Positions 1 through 8,984 of a stretch of DNA of 32,311 bases are shown here, one piece after another; position 1 is the stretch's first letter, and every line of letters starts with the position of its first letter. The notes below the pieces were generated by a model. It was not told the origin of the DNA, did not search any database, and was given only the letters and a program-made list of their open reading frames with translations. This DNA is from an uncultured Planctomycetota bacterium (GTDB lineage Bacteria; Planctomycetota; GCA-002687715; CAIWVZ01), in assembly GCA_903916245.1 (NCBI GenBank), contig CAIWVZ010000155.1, forward strand, positions 1 to 32,311, in the 5' to 3' direction. A program made the translations under genes and the position numbers.

Positions 1-317
1 AAGGCTTCGGCTCTGTGCGCCGAACCGACGGCGACGATCAGACTCGTTTCGCCGACGCCGAGCATCCCGATCCTATGCAGCACGGTCACCGCGCCGACTC
101 CGTGCGCCGACGCGCATTCGCGAGCGACGGCTTCGAGTTCGCGGCGCGCCATCGGCTCGTAGGCGGTGTAGTCGACGGATTCGACGGCACGTCCCTCGTG
201 AAGATCGCGGACGTTCCCCCAAAAGACGAGTACGGCGCCGTGGGCGGGACCTTCGACGTCCCGACGCGCCGCTTCGGCGTCGAGCATTCCGGCGACGACA
301 TCGACGCGAATCTTCAT
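1..317 (-). CDS. moaE: Molybdopterin synthase catalytic subunit MoaE (C-terminus truncated by window edge)
   Basis: Manual translation of the minus strand from ATG at 317: MKIRVDVVAGMLDAEAARRDVEGPAHGAVLVFWGNVRDLHEGRAVESVDYTAYEPMARRELEAVARECASAHGVGAVTVLHRIGMLGVGETSLIVAVGSAHR; MoaE-like G.V.R..h.G..V..l.Y.aY..MA and R.G.l.vGe..v.vav...HR. Start overlaps the moaD stop (ATGA). Confidence 0.9.
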   Translation of the reverse strand, partial: MKIRVDVVAGMLDAEAARRDVEGPAHGAVLVFWGNVRDLHEGRAVESVDYTAYEPMARRELEAVARECASAHGVGAVTVLHRIGMLGVGETSLIVAVGSAHRAEA

Positions 318-559
318 CCGCCGCTCACCGGAGGGAGAAAGGCCACTTCGTCGCCGGAGCCCAACACCGTCGACGTCGATGCGTAGGAGCGATTCACCGC
401 CACCGCGACATGGTCGAGGCGCCCGCCGAGCGCCGGATGAATCTCGACGAGCAACGCGGCGAGCCCGGCCACGGTCGTACCGTCCGGAACGGCGATCCCG
501 CGGATCTCCGTGGGAACATGGTCGGTCAAAGAACCGAAGAAGACGACGTCGAGATGCAC
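314..559 (-). CDS. moaD: Molybdopterin synthase sulfur carrier subunit MoaD
   Basis: Small ubiquitin-like protein ending in the diagnostic ...EVAFLPPVSGG (C-terminal GG). GTG start at 559 chosen; the ORF track extends to a TTG at 625. Directly precedes moaE. Confidence 0.85.
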   Translation of the reverse strand: MHLDVVFFGSLTDHVPTEIRGIAVPDGTTVAGLAALLVEIHPALGGRLDHVAVAVNRSYASTSTVLGSGDEVAFLPPVSGG

Positions 560-646
560 GATGATGTCGGACCGCTTGACGGCGGCCCCCCTGCGCGGGC
601 ATCGTACGTCCCCGGTGCGTTTCAAAAAACGTCGCCGACATCCCCC

Positions 647-2875
647 ATGACGACACCCCTCGCCGTTCGCCGCGTCTTCCTCTTCCTTCTACTCGTCGCG
701 ATGCCGCAAGGGCCGCTCGCGGCGCAGTCCCCCGCGAAAGCGAAACCGCGGGCGCCGAAGTCGCTCACGCTCGACGACGTTCTCCTGCGGGCCTCGCAAT
801 TCGCGCCGCGTCTCCCGCAACAGATGCAGTGGCACGTCGACGGCCGACGTCTCGTGTGGGTCGAGAAGATCGGCGAGGTCGACGGGGTCTGGGCGCGCGC
901 TTTCGACGCTCCGGAGGGAACCAAGCCCGAACTCCTCGCGTCCACGGCCGACATCGCGGCCGCGCTTTCACTCGAGAAACCGCCCGCGATGCCGCGCGTC
1001 GAGATCGCCCGCGACGGGAAGTCGTTGCGCTTCGATGCGCCGACGGGAGCCGCGGGAAAACCCGCCACCCTCGTGCGTTGGGACTACGACCTCGCGACGA
1101 AAAAGGCCGAGCCCGTCCATGCGGTCCCCGCGGAAGCGACGGTCGTCGTCGCCGACGGCAAGGGTGCGGTCGCGTACGTGACCGGCGGCAACCTCCACGT
1201 CTCGGCGGTCGGTGCTCCCGCGATCGCCGTCACTTCCGACGCGTCCGCCGACATTCGTTACGGCGTGTCGGTCCATCGCGAAGAGTTCGGCATCAAAGAC
1301 GGTCTGTGGATGGACCCGACCGGACGTCGCGTCGCGTTCTACCGCGAAGATCTTTCTCCGATCCTCCCCCACCCGTTCATCGACTGGGACCCGACGCCGG
1401 CGGCGGCGGCTCCGGCCCGCTATCCCGTCACGGGCACGGCGAATTCGAAAGTCAAAGTCGGTGTCGTCCCACTCTCCGCCGCGGGGCCCGGATCGGTCGT
1501 TTGGCTCGACTTCGGGGACGAGGACCGTTGGTACACCAACGTCACATGGTCTCCCGACGGAGAATCGCTCTACGTCGCCGTCGTCAATCGTGGCCAAGAC
1601 GCGATGGAACTCGTGCGCTTCAACGCGACCTCGGGGACCCGGGAATCGGTTCTTTTCCGAGAGAACGACAAGGAATGGGTCGAACCCGAGCACGGTCCCG
1701 TCTTCCTGCCGAACGATTCCGGCAAGTTCCTTTGGCAATCCGAACGCGAGGGATTCGAACAGCTCTACCTCGTCGACATCGACGGCCGCACCCGCACCAA
1801 AGTCACCCCGCTGCCCGTCGACGTATCCGCGGTCTTGGGCTTCGCGGGGGACCACGTGGTGGTCGCCGCCTCGGACGACGATCCGAAAACGATGCACCTT
1901 TGGAAAGCCGCGCTCGACGGATCGGGCATGACCCCGATCACGAAAGGCCGCGGACGTCACGCGGGCGTGCTCGCGCCCGACGGACGCCACCTCCTCGACA
2001 CGTGGAGTTCGAAGGACACACCTCCACGGATCGACGTGGTCGCTCTCGCCGACGGCGCCCGCGTGAAGATCGCGGCGGCACGGGATCCGTTCGCGGGATG
2101 GGCCATGGGCACCCAGGAGTGGTTCACCGTCGAAAGTCCCCACGGAGGGACCATGCACGGACATCGGATTCTTCCCCCCGCATTCGACGCCGCGAAGAAA
2201 TACCCGGTGCTTTGGTACGTCTACGGCGGCCCGCACAGCCAACTCGTCACCGACACGTGGATGGCGGGCGCGAACTTGTGGTTGCACTTCATGGCGACGC
2301 AGGGCTACGTGGTCTGTCGCGTCGACGGACACGGCACGCCGAATCGCGGCATCGCGTGGGAACAGGCGATCCATCGCCGACTCGGGACCGTCGAAATCGA
2401 CGATCAGATCGCGGCGCTCGACGCGGTGAAGGCGCTCCCCTACGTCGACGCGAACCGCGTGGGTCTCCACGGCTGGAGTTACGGCGGCTACATGACGGCG
2501 TCGCTCATGTGCCGCGCGCCGAAGGCGTTCACCTGCGGGATTTCCGGGGCCCCGGTGACCGGCTGGGATCTCTACGAAACCGGCTACGGCGAACGCTACA
2601 TGGACACACCCGCCGAAAATCCCGAGGGATACAAGACCTCCGATATCCGCACGTGGGCGAAGGATCTGAAGGGCGATCTGCTCATCGTCCACGGCACCGC
2701 CGACAACACGGTCGTTTGGCAGAACACCGTGCGGTTGCTCGACACGTTCATCAAAGCCGGACGTGAGGTCGAAACGATGGTGTACCCGGGGCAGCTCCAC
2801 GGACTCCAAGGTCCGTCACGGTCCCATTTCTATCGAAAGATGACGAAATGGTTCGCGACGCGACTCAATCCGTGA
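647..2875 (+). CDS. S9 family prolyl oligopeptidase / dipeptidyl-peptidase IV-like, secreted
   Basis: ORF in frame with 410..2875; ATG 647 followed by a signal-peptide-like MTTPLAVRRVFLFLLLVAMPQGPLAAQ; catalytic serine motif GWSYGGYM, C-terminal HGTADNTV and HG; beta-propeller-like N-terminal region. Confidence 0.9.
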   Translation: MTTPLAVRRVFLFLLLVAMPQGPLAAQSPAKAKPRAPKSLTLDDVLLRASQFAPRLPQQMQWHVDGRRLVWVEKIGEVDGVWARAFDAPEGTKPELLASTADIAAALSLEKPPAMPRVEIARDGKSLRFDAPTGAAGKPATLVRWDYDLATKKAEPVHAVPAEATVVVADGKGAVAYVTGGNLHVSAVGAPAIAVTSDASADIRYGVSVHREEFGIKDGLWMDPTGRRVAFYREDLSPILPHPFIDWDPTPAAAAPARYPVTGTANSKVKVGVVPLSAAGPGSVVWLDFGDEDRWYTNVTWSPDGESLYVAVVNRGQDAMELVRFNATSGTRESVLFRENDKEWVEPEHGPVFLPNDSGKFLWQSEREGFEQLYLVDIDGRTRTKVTPLPVDVSAVLGFAGDHVVVAASDDDPKTMHLWKAALDGSGMTPITKGRGRHAGVLAPDGRHLLDTWSSKDTPPRIDVVALADGARVKIAAARDPFAGWAMGTQEWFTVESPHGGTMHGHRILPPAFDAAKKYPVLWYVYGGPHSQLVTDTWMAGANLWLHFMATQGYVVCRVDGHGTPNRGIAWEQAIHRRLGTVEIDDQIAALDAVKALPYVDANRVGLHGWSYGGYMTASLMCRAPKAFTCGISGAPVTGWDLYETGYGERYMDTPAENPEGYKTSDIRTWAKDLKGDLLIVHGTADNTVVWQNTVRLLDTFIKAGREVETMVYPGQLHGLQGPSRSHFYRKMTKWFATRLNP

Positions 2876-3227
2876 TGACCTTCAAACGCATGACGACCCA
2901 AAGGCCGCAAGCCGCGAGGATCGCGAGAATCGCGCGCGGCAAGGGTCCGATGCCGTCGACCGCGTAACTCGAAGCGACCGCCGTCAGGATCATGCAGACC
3001 GCCACGATCTTGACGTGCGGACGCACTCCACGGTGCTTCTCCCAATCACGCAGGAACGGACCGAACAGACGCGATCCGAGCAACCATGCATGGAGCCGCG
3101 GGGACGAACGCACGAAGCACGCGCTCGCGAGCAGGAGAAAAGGAGTCGTCGGAACGACGGGCAGAAACAGCCCGACGACACCGAGAATCACCATCAGGAT
3201 TCCGACGCTAACCCAAACGGCCTTCAT
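2865..3227 (-). CDS. YbaN / DUF454 family inner membrane protein
   Basis: MKAVWVSVGILMVILGVVGLFLPVVPTTPFLLLASACFVRSSPRLHAWLL...: G..GLFLP.lPTTPFLLLA..CF.RSSPR typical of DUF454. TTG start at 3272 is an alternative. 3' end overlaps the convergent peptidase gene by 11 bp. Confidence 0.85.
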   Translation of the reverse strand: MKAVWVSVGILMVILGVVGLFLPVVPTTPFLLLASACFVRSSPRLHAWLLGSRLFGPFLRDWEKHRGVRPHVKIVAVCMILTAVASSYAVDGIGPLPRAILAILAACGLWVVMRLKVITD

Positions 3228-3268
3228 CAACGGATGACGTCCGTCGCGGGTGGGGTCGGATTCCGGGG

Positions 3269-4135
3269 TCAAAGACCGCCCGTCTCGGTCGCGGCCGGAC
3301 CTTCGGGCGCCACTCCGCCGGGCAGATCTTCGTCATCCTTCGAACGCACCTCGACGACGGTGAAGTCGTTCGCGAGGCGCGTATTCGGGAACACGTCGCA
3401 CGCGGAGATCAACATGCGTTCGAGGCGCGCTTCGTCGTAGGAGGGATTCAGATGCCCGAGCACGAGTTCGGCGACACCCGCTTCCTTGGCGATCGCGGCC
3501 GCGCCGTGCGCCGTCCCGTGACGACGCAGATCGGCGTGCCCGAGCGCTTCGTCGTCCGCGTCGAGCCACGCGTCGTGAACGAGCACGGAAGCGCCCTTCG
3601 CGAACGCCGCGGTTTCGGCGCGAACGACGGTGTCCGTGACGTACGCGACGTCGCGGACGCGGAACCCGACCGAGGGGTCGGAGTGCGGTTGGCGCACGAC
3701 TTCGATCGTTTCTCCGGCGATCTTGTTGCGGCCCTCCCGCAACTCCACGATCGAGAAGCCCTTCCGGAACGTCTCTCCCCAACCGGTGATCGGCTGCGGA
3801 AGCAGCGGCGACGACCCGAAACGGGCGAGGACGGCCGCGCAATCGAATCCGGTGACGAGAACCCCGGGGCCCGCGATCGTCACTTCGTGGTCGCGCAGGA
3901 AGTGCGGCAGCATGTGCAGCCCTTCGATGTGATCGTGGTGGTAGTGGGACAGGAGAACGATCACCCGAGGTACCCGTTCAAGCACCAACCGCATCATCGG
4001 GTCCGACAAGCGGGACACGCCGACACCGCAATCAAAGAGGATCAGCGAACGCCGCGTTTCGAGGGCGTAGCAGTTCGTCGAACGCTTGGGAGACGGCACC
4101 CATCCGTTGCCGCCGAGCACGTAGAGTCGGGCCAT
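3269..4135 (-). CDS. MBL-fold metallo-hydrolase (RNase Z / PqqB-like)
   Basis: MARLYVLGGNGWVPSPKRSTNCYALETRRSLILFDCGVGVSRL...VLLSHYHHDHIEGLHMLP (HxHxDH), later VTDT, VHDAW and LGHL metal-site motifs. Confidence 0.85.
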   Translation of the reverse strand: MARLYVLGGNGWVPSPKRSTNCYALETRRSLILFDCGVGVSRLSDPMMRLVLERVPRVIVLLSHYHHDHIEGLHMLPHFLRDHEVTIAGPGVLVTGFDCAAVLARFGSSPLLPQPITGWGETFRKGFSIVELREGRNKIAGETIEVVRQPHSDPSVGFRVRDVAYVTDTVVRAETAAFAKGASVLVHDAWLDADDEALGHADLRRHGTAHGAAAIAKEAGVAELVLGHLNPSYDEARLERMLISACDVFPNTRLANDFTVVEVRSKDDEDLPGGVAPEGPAATETGGL

Positions 4136-4237
4136 CGCGGAAAAACCTCGCTGTCCCTTCATAACATGTCGGCGCGGTGCTAGCCCTTGGGGCCGGAAAG
4201 TCCGGGAAACGGCGCCCCGGACGCGGCCACCTCCGCC

Positions 4238-5296
4238 ATGCCCTCCATCTCCGATTCGGTACTTGCGGCGCTCTCCAAGGTCGTCGATCGCGACCTCGGC
4301 AAGGACATCGTCACGCTCGGATTCGTGAAGGACCTCGCCGTCGCAGGCGACAAGGTCTCCTTCACCCTCGACCTCACCACGCCCGCGTGCCCCTACAAGG
4401 ACGCGCTCGAAGCGGAAGCCCGCGGGGCGGCCGCCTCGGTACCCGGTGTGGCCTCGGTGGCGGTCACCATGACCGCGACCGTCCGTTCGACGGTGGCGAC
4501 GGGACCGAACTCGCTGCCCGGTGTTCGCAACGTCATCGCCGTGGCCGCAGGCAAGGGTGGCGTCGGCAAGTCGACCGTCGCCGCGAACCTCGCGGCCGGC
4601 CTCGCGCGGGAAGGTGCCCGCGTCGGCCTGCTCGACGCCGACATCTACGGTCCGTCGATTCCGATTCTCTTCGGCACCGACTCGAAGCCCGTGACGATGG
4701 AAGGGCCCGGCGGCAAAACCTTGATCAAGCCCGTCTACGCGCACGGCGTGACTTTGATCTCGATGGGATTCTTCCTCGATCCCGACAAGCCGATCATCTG
4801 GCGCGGCCCGATGCTCCACGGCGCGCTCCGTCAGTTCTTCCAAGATGTGGCATGGGGCGAACTCGACTATCTCGTCATCGATCTTCCCCCGGGCACCGGC
4901 GACGTGGCGTTGACCCTCGTCCAAACGGTCCCGCTGACGGGTGCCGTGATCGTCGCGACCCCGCAAGCGGTGGCGCTCGCCGACGTGCGCAAAGCCGTCG
5001 GGATGTTCAAGCAAACCGGCATCCACGTCCTCGGCGTCGTCGAAAACATGTCGGGTGCGATCTTCGGTGAAGGCGGCGGACGCGCCTTCGCGGAACAAAA
5101 CGGCTACCGATTCCTCGGAACGCTGCCGCTCGTCGCCCAGGTGCGCGAACTCGGCGACGCGGGCCGTCCGCCCGTTCTTTCCGACGATCCGTCGGTCTCG
5201 GGCCCGTTCCGCGCCTTGGTGGGTGCCGTCGCCTCGGCCGCCGCGATCCGCTGCGCCGAAGCTCCCCCGCAAGATCCCATCTCGCTCTCGGTCTGA
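4238..5296 (+). CDS. Mrp/NBP35 (ApbC) family Fe-S cluster carrier ATPase with N-terminal MIP18-like domain
   Basis: GKGGVGKSTVAANLA (deviant Walker A), DADIYGPSIPILFG, DYLVIDLPPGTGDVALTL, VENMSG; N-terminal VLAALSKVVDRDLGKDIVTLGFVKDL. Confidence 0.93.
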   Translation: MPSISDSVLAALSKVVDRDLGKDIVTLGFVKDLAVAGDKVSFTLDLTTPACPYKDALEAEARGAAASVPGVASVAVTMTATVRSTVATGPNSLPGVRNVIAVAAGKGGVGKSTVAANLAAGLAREGARVGLLDADIYGPSIPILFGTDSKPVTMEGPGGKTLIKPVYAHGVTLISMGFFLDPDKPIIWRGPMLHGALRQFFQDVAWGELDYLVIDLPPGTGDVALTLVQTVPLTGAVIVATPQAVALADVRKAVGMFKQTGIHVLGVVENMSGAIFGEGGGRAFAEQNGYRFLGTLPLVAQVRELGDAGRPPVLSDDPSVSGPFRALVGAVASAAAIRCAEAPPQDPISLSV

Positions 5297-5309
5297 CGGC
5301 GACGCGTCC

Positions 5310-5690
5310 ATGACGATCCTCGGCATCGGCACCGATCTCGTCGACGTCGCGCGGATGGACGAAGCTCTCTCGCGAGGCGGCGACGCGCTGAAAGCGCGTC
5401 TGTTCACGGCCGACGAAGCCGCGTACTGCCTCGCGCAACCGCGGCCCGCCGAACACTTCGCGGCGCGGTTCGCCGCGAAGGAAGCCGTCATGAAGGCGAT
5501 GGGCGCGGGCTTCGGCCAAGGTTGCGAGTTCCACGAGATCGGTGTCGTCCGCACCGCGAGCGGCGCGCCGACCGTGGTGCTCTCGGGGAAAACCGCCGCC
5601 ACCGCGACGTCACGGGGCGTCGGTCGTATCCACGTTTCGATGAGCCACACCGCCACGCACGCGACCGCCTACGCCGTCGCCGAAGCTTGA
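5310..5690 (+). CDS. acpS: Holo-[acyl-carrier-protein] synthase
   Basis: MTILGIGTDLVDVARMDEAL...FTADEAAYC...AEHFAARFAAKEAVMKAMG...HVSMSHTATHATAYAVAE: canonical AcpS motifs. Confidence 0.93.
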   Translation: MTILGIGTDLVDVARMDEALSRGGDALKARLFTADEAAYCLAQPRPAEHFAARFAAKEAVMKAMGAGFGQGCEFHEIGVVRTASGAPTVVLSGKTAATATSRGVGRIHVSMSHTATHATAYAVAEA

Positions 5691-5693
5691 GTC

Positions 5694-6866
5694 TCAGCGC
5701 TTCCCCAGCCAACGCGTGAGAAAACCGGGGTGGGCCGCTTTGCGGAAATCCGCCGCGAGCCGCGCGAGTCCGGGGCGCCGGTCGGGCTGATCGGAAAGCC
5801 CCTTCGCGAGGGCGTCGATCAAGTCGGCCGCGATGCGTCCCTCGAGCGCGGCGCGCATGGATGTCGCCGCCGATTCCGCAGGTAGCCCGTCGAGCACGAG
5901 AAGCCGCGAGACCGAAAGCGCCACGATCCACGCGTCCGCCGCCCGACCGACGACACCGTGCACGACCCGCGCCTCGGGGGCGCGATCGTCGAGTTGCTCC
6001 GGCGAACGTCGTGCGATGGCTCCGGCGGCGTCGAACACGCCCGGAGCCCGAATCTTCAAGCCGCCGTGTCGATCGAATCCGATGGTCGACGGCGCTCCGT
6101 CGACGAGCAACACGTCGCGCCGATGGGCGGATTCCAACGCTTCCGCGAGGGCGGCACCGAAGGCCCACACCGCTTCGACGTGCGACGGATTTCTCGTCAA
6201 CTCCGCCGAGGCGGACGCCCGCGAAGCCGCGTCCACCTGCGACGGTGCGGGTAATCCCACCGCGAGTGCGGCGATCGCGGAGGAGAGCGTTTCACGACCG
6301 CCCGCCGCGGCGAGGAATCGCACCACGCCGTCGAGATCCGCGGCCATGGGCTCGAAGGCCAGGTAGCCGAGATCGTCCTCGAATCCGGTTTCATAGGCAG
6401 CGACCCAAACGCCGCCTTCGAGGCCGCGCGCAAGCCCCGACGCGTGGAAGACGCGATCGACCACGCCCGAAGGCGTGTCGGCTCGAAGCAGCAGCACGTC
6501 CGCTTCGAGAGTGCCGTCCCGCTCGTAAGCCGGGAACCAGGCACCGAGGGGATGATCCGTTCCCGGGCCGTCGAGGACCCAACGACCGAGGTGACCGGGA
6601 CGCTTCGCACCGACGGGGGCCGCTCCGATTCTCTCCTCGATCCATCGCGCGAACGGAGGCGTCGTCGGATCCTCGGAATCCGGGACCTCGAGAGAGGCGG
6701 CTTCCGCGTCCACGTGCGCGGACGGCGCGAGAAGCCCTTCGGCGAGAAGGAGTCGCCGCGTGGCGATGATCTCTTCGACCTCCTCCCGAGGGAGTCCGGA
6801 CGCGGCCGCGATCCCGACGACGTCGGGTTCCGCGCCATCGAGCAATAGGCCGTCGACGATCCTCAT
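5694..6866 (-). CDS. Degenerate protein-kinase-like protein (predicted pseudokinase)
   Basis: From ATG 6866 (MRIVDGLLL...). C-lobe resembles an STPK: ESAHRRDVLLVDGAPSTIGFDRHGGLKIRAPG (HRDLKPSN/DFG positions substituted), RSPEQL (APE-like), GRAADAWIVALSVSRLLVLDGLPAE (subdomain IX-like), LAKGLSDQPDRRPGLARLAADF (subdomain XI-like). 35 bp downstream of the ECF sigma gene. Confidence 0.65.
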   Translation of the reverse strand: MRIVDGLLLDGAEPDVVGIAAASGLPREEVEEIIATRRLLLAEGLLAPSAHVDAEAASLEVPDSEDPTTPPFARWIEERIGAAPVGAKRPGHLGRWVLDGPGTDHPLGAWFPAYERDGTLEADVLLLRADTPSGVVDRVFHASGLARGLEGGVWVAAYETGFEDDLGYLAFEPMAADLDGVVRFLAAAGGRETLSSAIAALAVGLPAPSQVDAASRASASAELTRNPSHVEAVWAFGAALAEALESAHRRDVLLVDGAPSTIGFDRHGGLKIRAPGVFDAAGAIARRSPEQLDDRAPEARVVHGVVGRAADAWIVALSVSRLLVLDGLPAESAATSMRAALEGRIAADLIDALAKGLSDQPDRRPGLARLAADFRKAAHPGFLTRWLGKR

Positions 6867-6901
6867 CGTCGACGTCCGTCCACGTTCCGAATCCCTCGAC
6901 G

Positions 6902-7543
6902 TCACGACGCGGCCCCTCCTTCGATCCCGGCGAGAACCTCCGACAGCTTCTTTTGAGCGCGATGGAAGAGGACGTTCACGGCGTTGGATGAAAGACCCAT
7001 CGAATCGCCGACGTCCTTCGCCGAAAGTTGTTCGAAATGCCGCAGGCGAATCACTTCCGCGTAGTGCGCAGGAAGTTGAGCCATGGCGCGTTCGAGCGCT
7101 TCGACCCGTTCGCGACGTTCGACCGATTCGTACGGGGACGTGCCGTCGCCGGCGACCGTCGAAGCGAGGGCGGCTTCGGACGTCGCGTCCCGATTGACGG
7201 GAGCGTCGAGGGACTGCGCCGACGCATCGGCCCGTTTGCCCGTGTGGAAATGATGCTTGCCGAGATCCCGGACCTTCCAACGCGCGACCGTGAGGAGCCA
7301 TTTCCAAAACGACTCCGGGTCGCGCAGTTCGAACTTGTGGAAGTTCCGGAACACCTCCATGTAGATGTCCTGGATCACGTCGTCCGGATCGGCGTGTTCG
7401 CGGAGGCGCGACGACATCCGGCTGCGCAGCGTCAATCGCAGTCGCGGATAGAAGCGGTCGAACAGCGGGTCGAACGCCGATGCATCGCCGTCCTTGATGC
7501 GGGCGACGAGCCTGTGCGTCGTTCTCGGGATCGAACCGCTCAT
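6902..7543 (-). CDS. ECF-type RNA polymerase sigma-70 factor
   Basis: sigma-2-like FDRFYPRLR..LR.......DPDDVIQDIYMEVFRN...F..WLLTVARWKVRD; sigma-4-like LPAHYAEVIRLRHFEQLSAKDVGDSMGLSSNAVNVLFHRAQKKL. Confidence 0.92.
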   Translation of the reverse strand: MSGSIPRTTHRLVARIKDGDASAFDPLFDRFYPRLRLTLRSRMSSRLREHADPDDVIQDIYMEVFRNFHKFELRDPESFWKWLLTVARWKVRDLGKHHFHTGKRADASAQSLDAPVNRDATSEAALASTVAGDGTSPYESVERRERVEALERAMAQLPAHYAEVIRLRHFEQLSAKDVGDSMGLSSNAVNVLFHRAQKKLSEVLAGIEGGAAS

Positions 7544-7550
7544 CGGCGGG

Positions 7551-7556
7551 ATCCTA
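7551..7556 (-). promoter_or_regulatory. Putative leaderless -10 (TAGGAT, 7 nt before ATG 7543 of the ECF sigma gene)
   Basis: minus strand: tttggTAGGATcccgccgATG. Confidence 0.4.
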
Positions 7557-8984
7557 CCAAAGAAGCGTTTTCGGTTCGGTGTACCAGTCGAACGCGTCGC
7601 GCGCACCCTCGCGACCGAGTCCCGAACGTTTCATACCGCCGTAGGGCATCGGGTCGAGTCGCAGCGTCGGCACGTCACCGACCACGAGTCCACCGACGTC
7701 GAGCGTCGTGTAAAGACGCCTCACCAACCCCAAATCCTGCGTGAAGACTCCGGCCTGCAATCCGAAACGCGACGCGTCGAGGCGTCGTTCGATGTCGTCG
7801 ATCGTCGACCACGCGGCGACGTCGACGACGGGTCCGAACACTTCCGAACCATGAAGTCGGGTCTCCGCGGGAACGTCGCGCAAGGCGAGCGGAGCGATCC
7901 AACGTCCGCGTCGCCATCCGGCGCCCGCGGGTGCCTCCGGCGCGTCGATCCGACCGACGGCTTCGATCCGCGCTCCCCGATCGAGGGCTTCGTGCACCCA
8001 AGCTTCGACGCGATCCGCGTCGCGGTCGCGAAGCAACGGACCGGCGAGGACTCCCGTCCGCAGAGGATCGCCGACGACGCTTCCGGCCACGATGTCCCGG
8101 AAGACTTCGAGAAACGCGTCGAGCACGGAGGCGTGAACGAGCACATGCTGCACCGAGATGCACACCTGTCCCGCGTACGCGAAGGCTCCGAACGCGATCC
8201 GTTCCGCGGCATGGCGCAACGGCGCATCCGCCGCGACGATCGCGAACGCGTCGCCGCCGAGTTCGAGAGCGACGGCCTTGCCCGCGGCGCGGTCGCGAAG
8301 CGCCCATCCGACCGCCTCCGAACCGGTGAACGTGAGGCCGCGAATGCGCGGATCCTCCACCAACGGAGTCGGATCACCCGACTCGGGGATCGCGACGCAC
8401 GCAAACGCCTCCCGCGGCAACCCATGCGACGCGACGGCCGCATCGACGAGAGCCCCGAAGGCGCACGCGGTGCGCGCCGCGGCGGGAGCGGGTTTGAGAA
8501 TCACCGGGCAACCCGTCGCAACGGCGGGCGCGACTTTGTGCGCCACGAGATTGATCGGAAAATTGAACGGCGTGATCGCCGCGACGACACCGATCGGAAC
8601 GCGTCGGACCAGGGCTTCGCGACCCGCACCGCCGGGAACCGTGTCGAGCGGAACGAGACGACCTTCGTCGGTCGCCGCCACCGCCGCGGCATCTCGAAAC
8701 GTCGTCGCCGCGCGCGCCACCTCGACGCGGGCCGCGTCGATCGGCTTCGCCACGTCGCGCGCGATCAACGCGGCGAAGGCGTCCGCGTCCCGCATCAATC
8801 CGTCGGCGACGTCGCGCAACACGGCGATCCGTCGCTCCCGCGTCGTGGCGGCGACCGCCCGACGCGCGGCGAATGCGGCCGCGATGGCGGCCTCGACGTC
8901 GGCGGGCGTTGCCCAAGCCGGCTCGGAAAGCGGCCGTCCGGCCGCCGCATCGTCGAGGAACGCCCTACCGAGTGCGGGCGGCAT
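7554..8984 (-). CDS. NAD(P)-dependent aldehyde dehydrogenase
   Basis: ITPFNFPINLVAHKVAPAVATGCPVILKPAP, LTFTGSEAVGWALR, ALELGGDA, AFAYAGQVCISVQHVLVH (catalytic Cys), EVFGPV. Confidence 0.93.
   Translation of the reverse strand: MPPALGRAFLDDAAAGRPLSEPAWATPADVEAAIAAAFAARRAVAATTRERRIAVLRDVADGLMRDADAFAALIARDVAKPIDAARVEVARAATTFRDAAAVAATDEGRLVPLDTVPGGAGREALVRRVPIGVVAAITPFNFPINLVAHKVAPAVATGCPVILKPAPAAARTACAFGALVDAAVASHGLPREAFACVAIPESGDPTPLVEDPRIRGLTFTGSEAVGWALRDRAAGKAVALELGGDAFAIVAADAPLRHAAERIAFGAFAYAGQVCISVQHVLVHASVLDAFLEVFRDIVAGSVVGDPLRTGVLAGPLLRDRDADRVEAWVHEALDRGARIEAVGRIDAPEAPAGAGWRRGRWIAPLALRDVPAETRLHGSEVFGPVVDVAAWSTIDDIERRLDASRFGLQAGVFTQDLGLVRRLYTTLDVGGLVVGDVPTLRLDPMPYGGMKRSGLGREGARDAFDWYTEPKTLLW

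Noticed and set aside
968-2809. 613-aa minus-strand ORF antisense to the S9 peptidase
   Set aside because: Codon-bias artefact in GC-rich DNA; translation rich in R/H/D/V with no family motifs, while the plus strand has clear catalytic motifs.
4136-5656. N-terminal extension of ORF 3269..5656 (minus)
   Set aside because: Antisense to Mrp and AcpS; the MBL fold begins at MARLYVLGG (4135).
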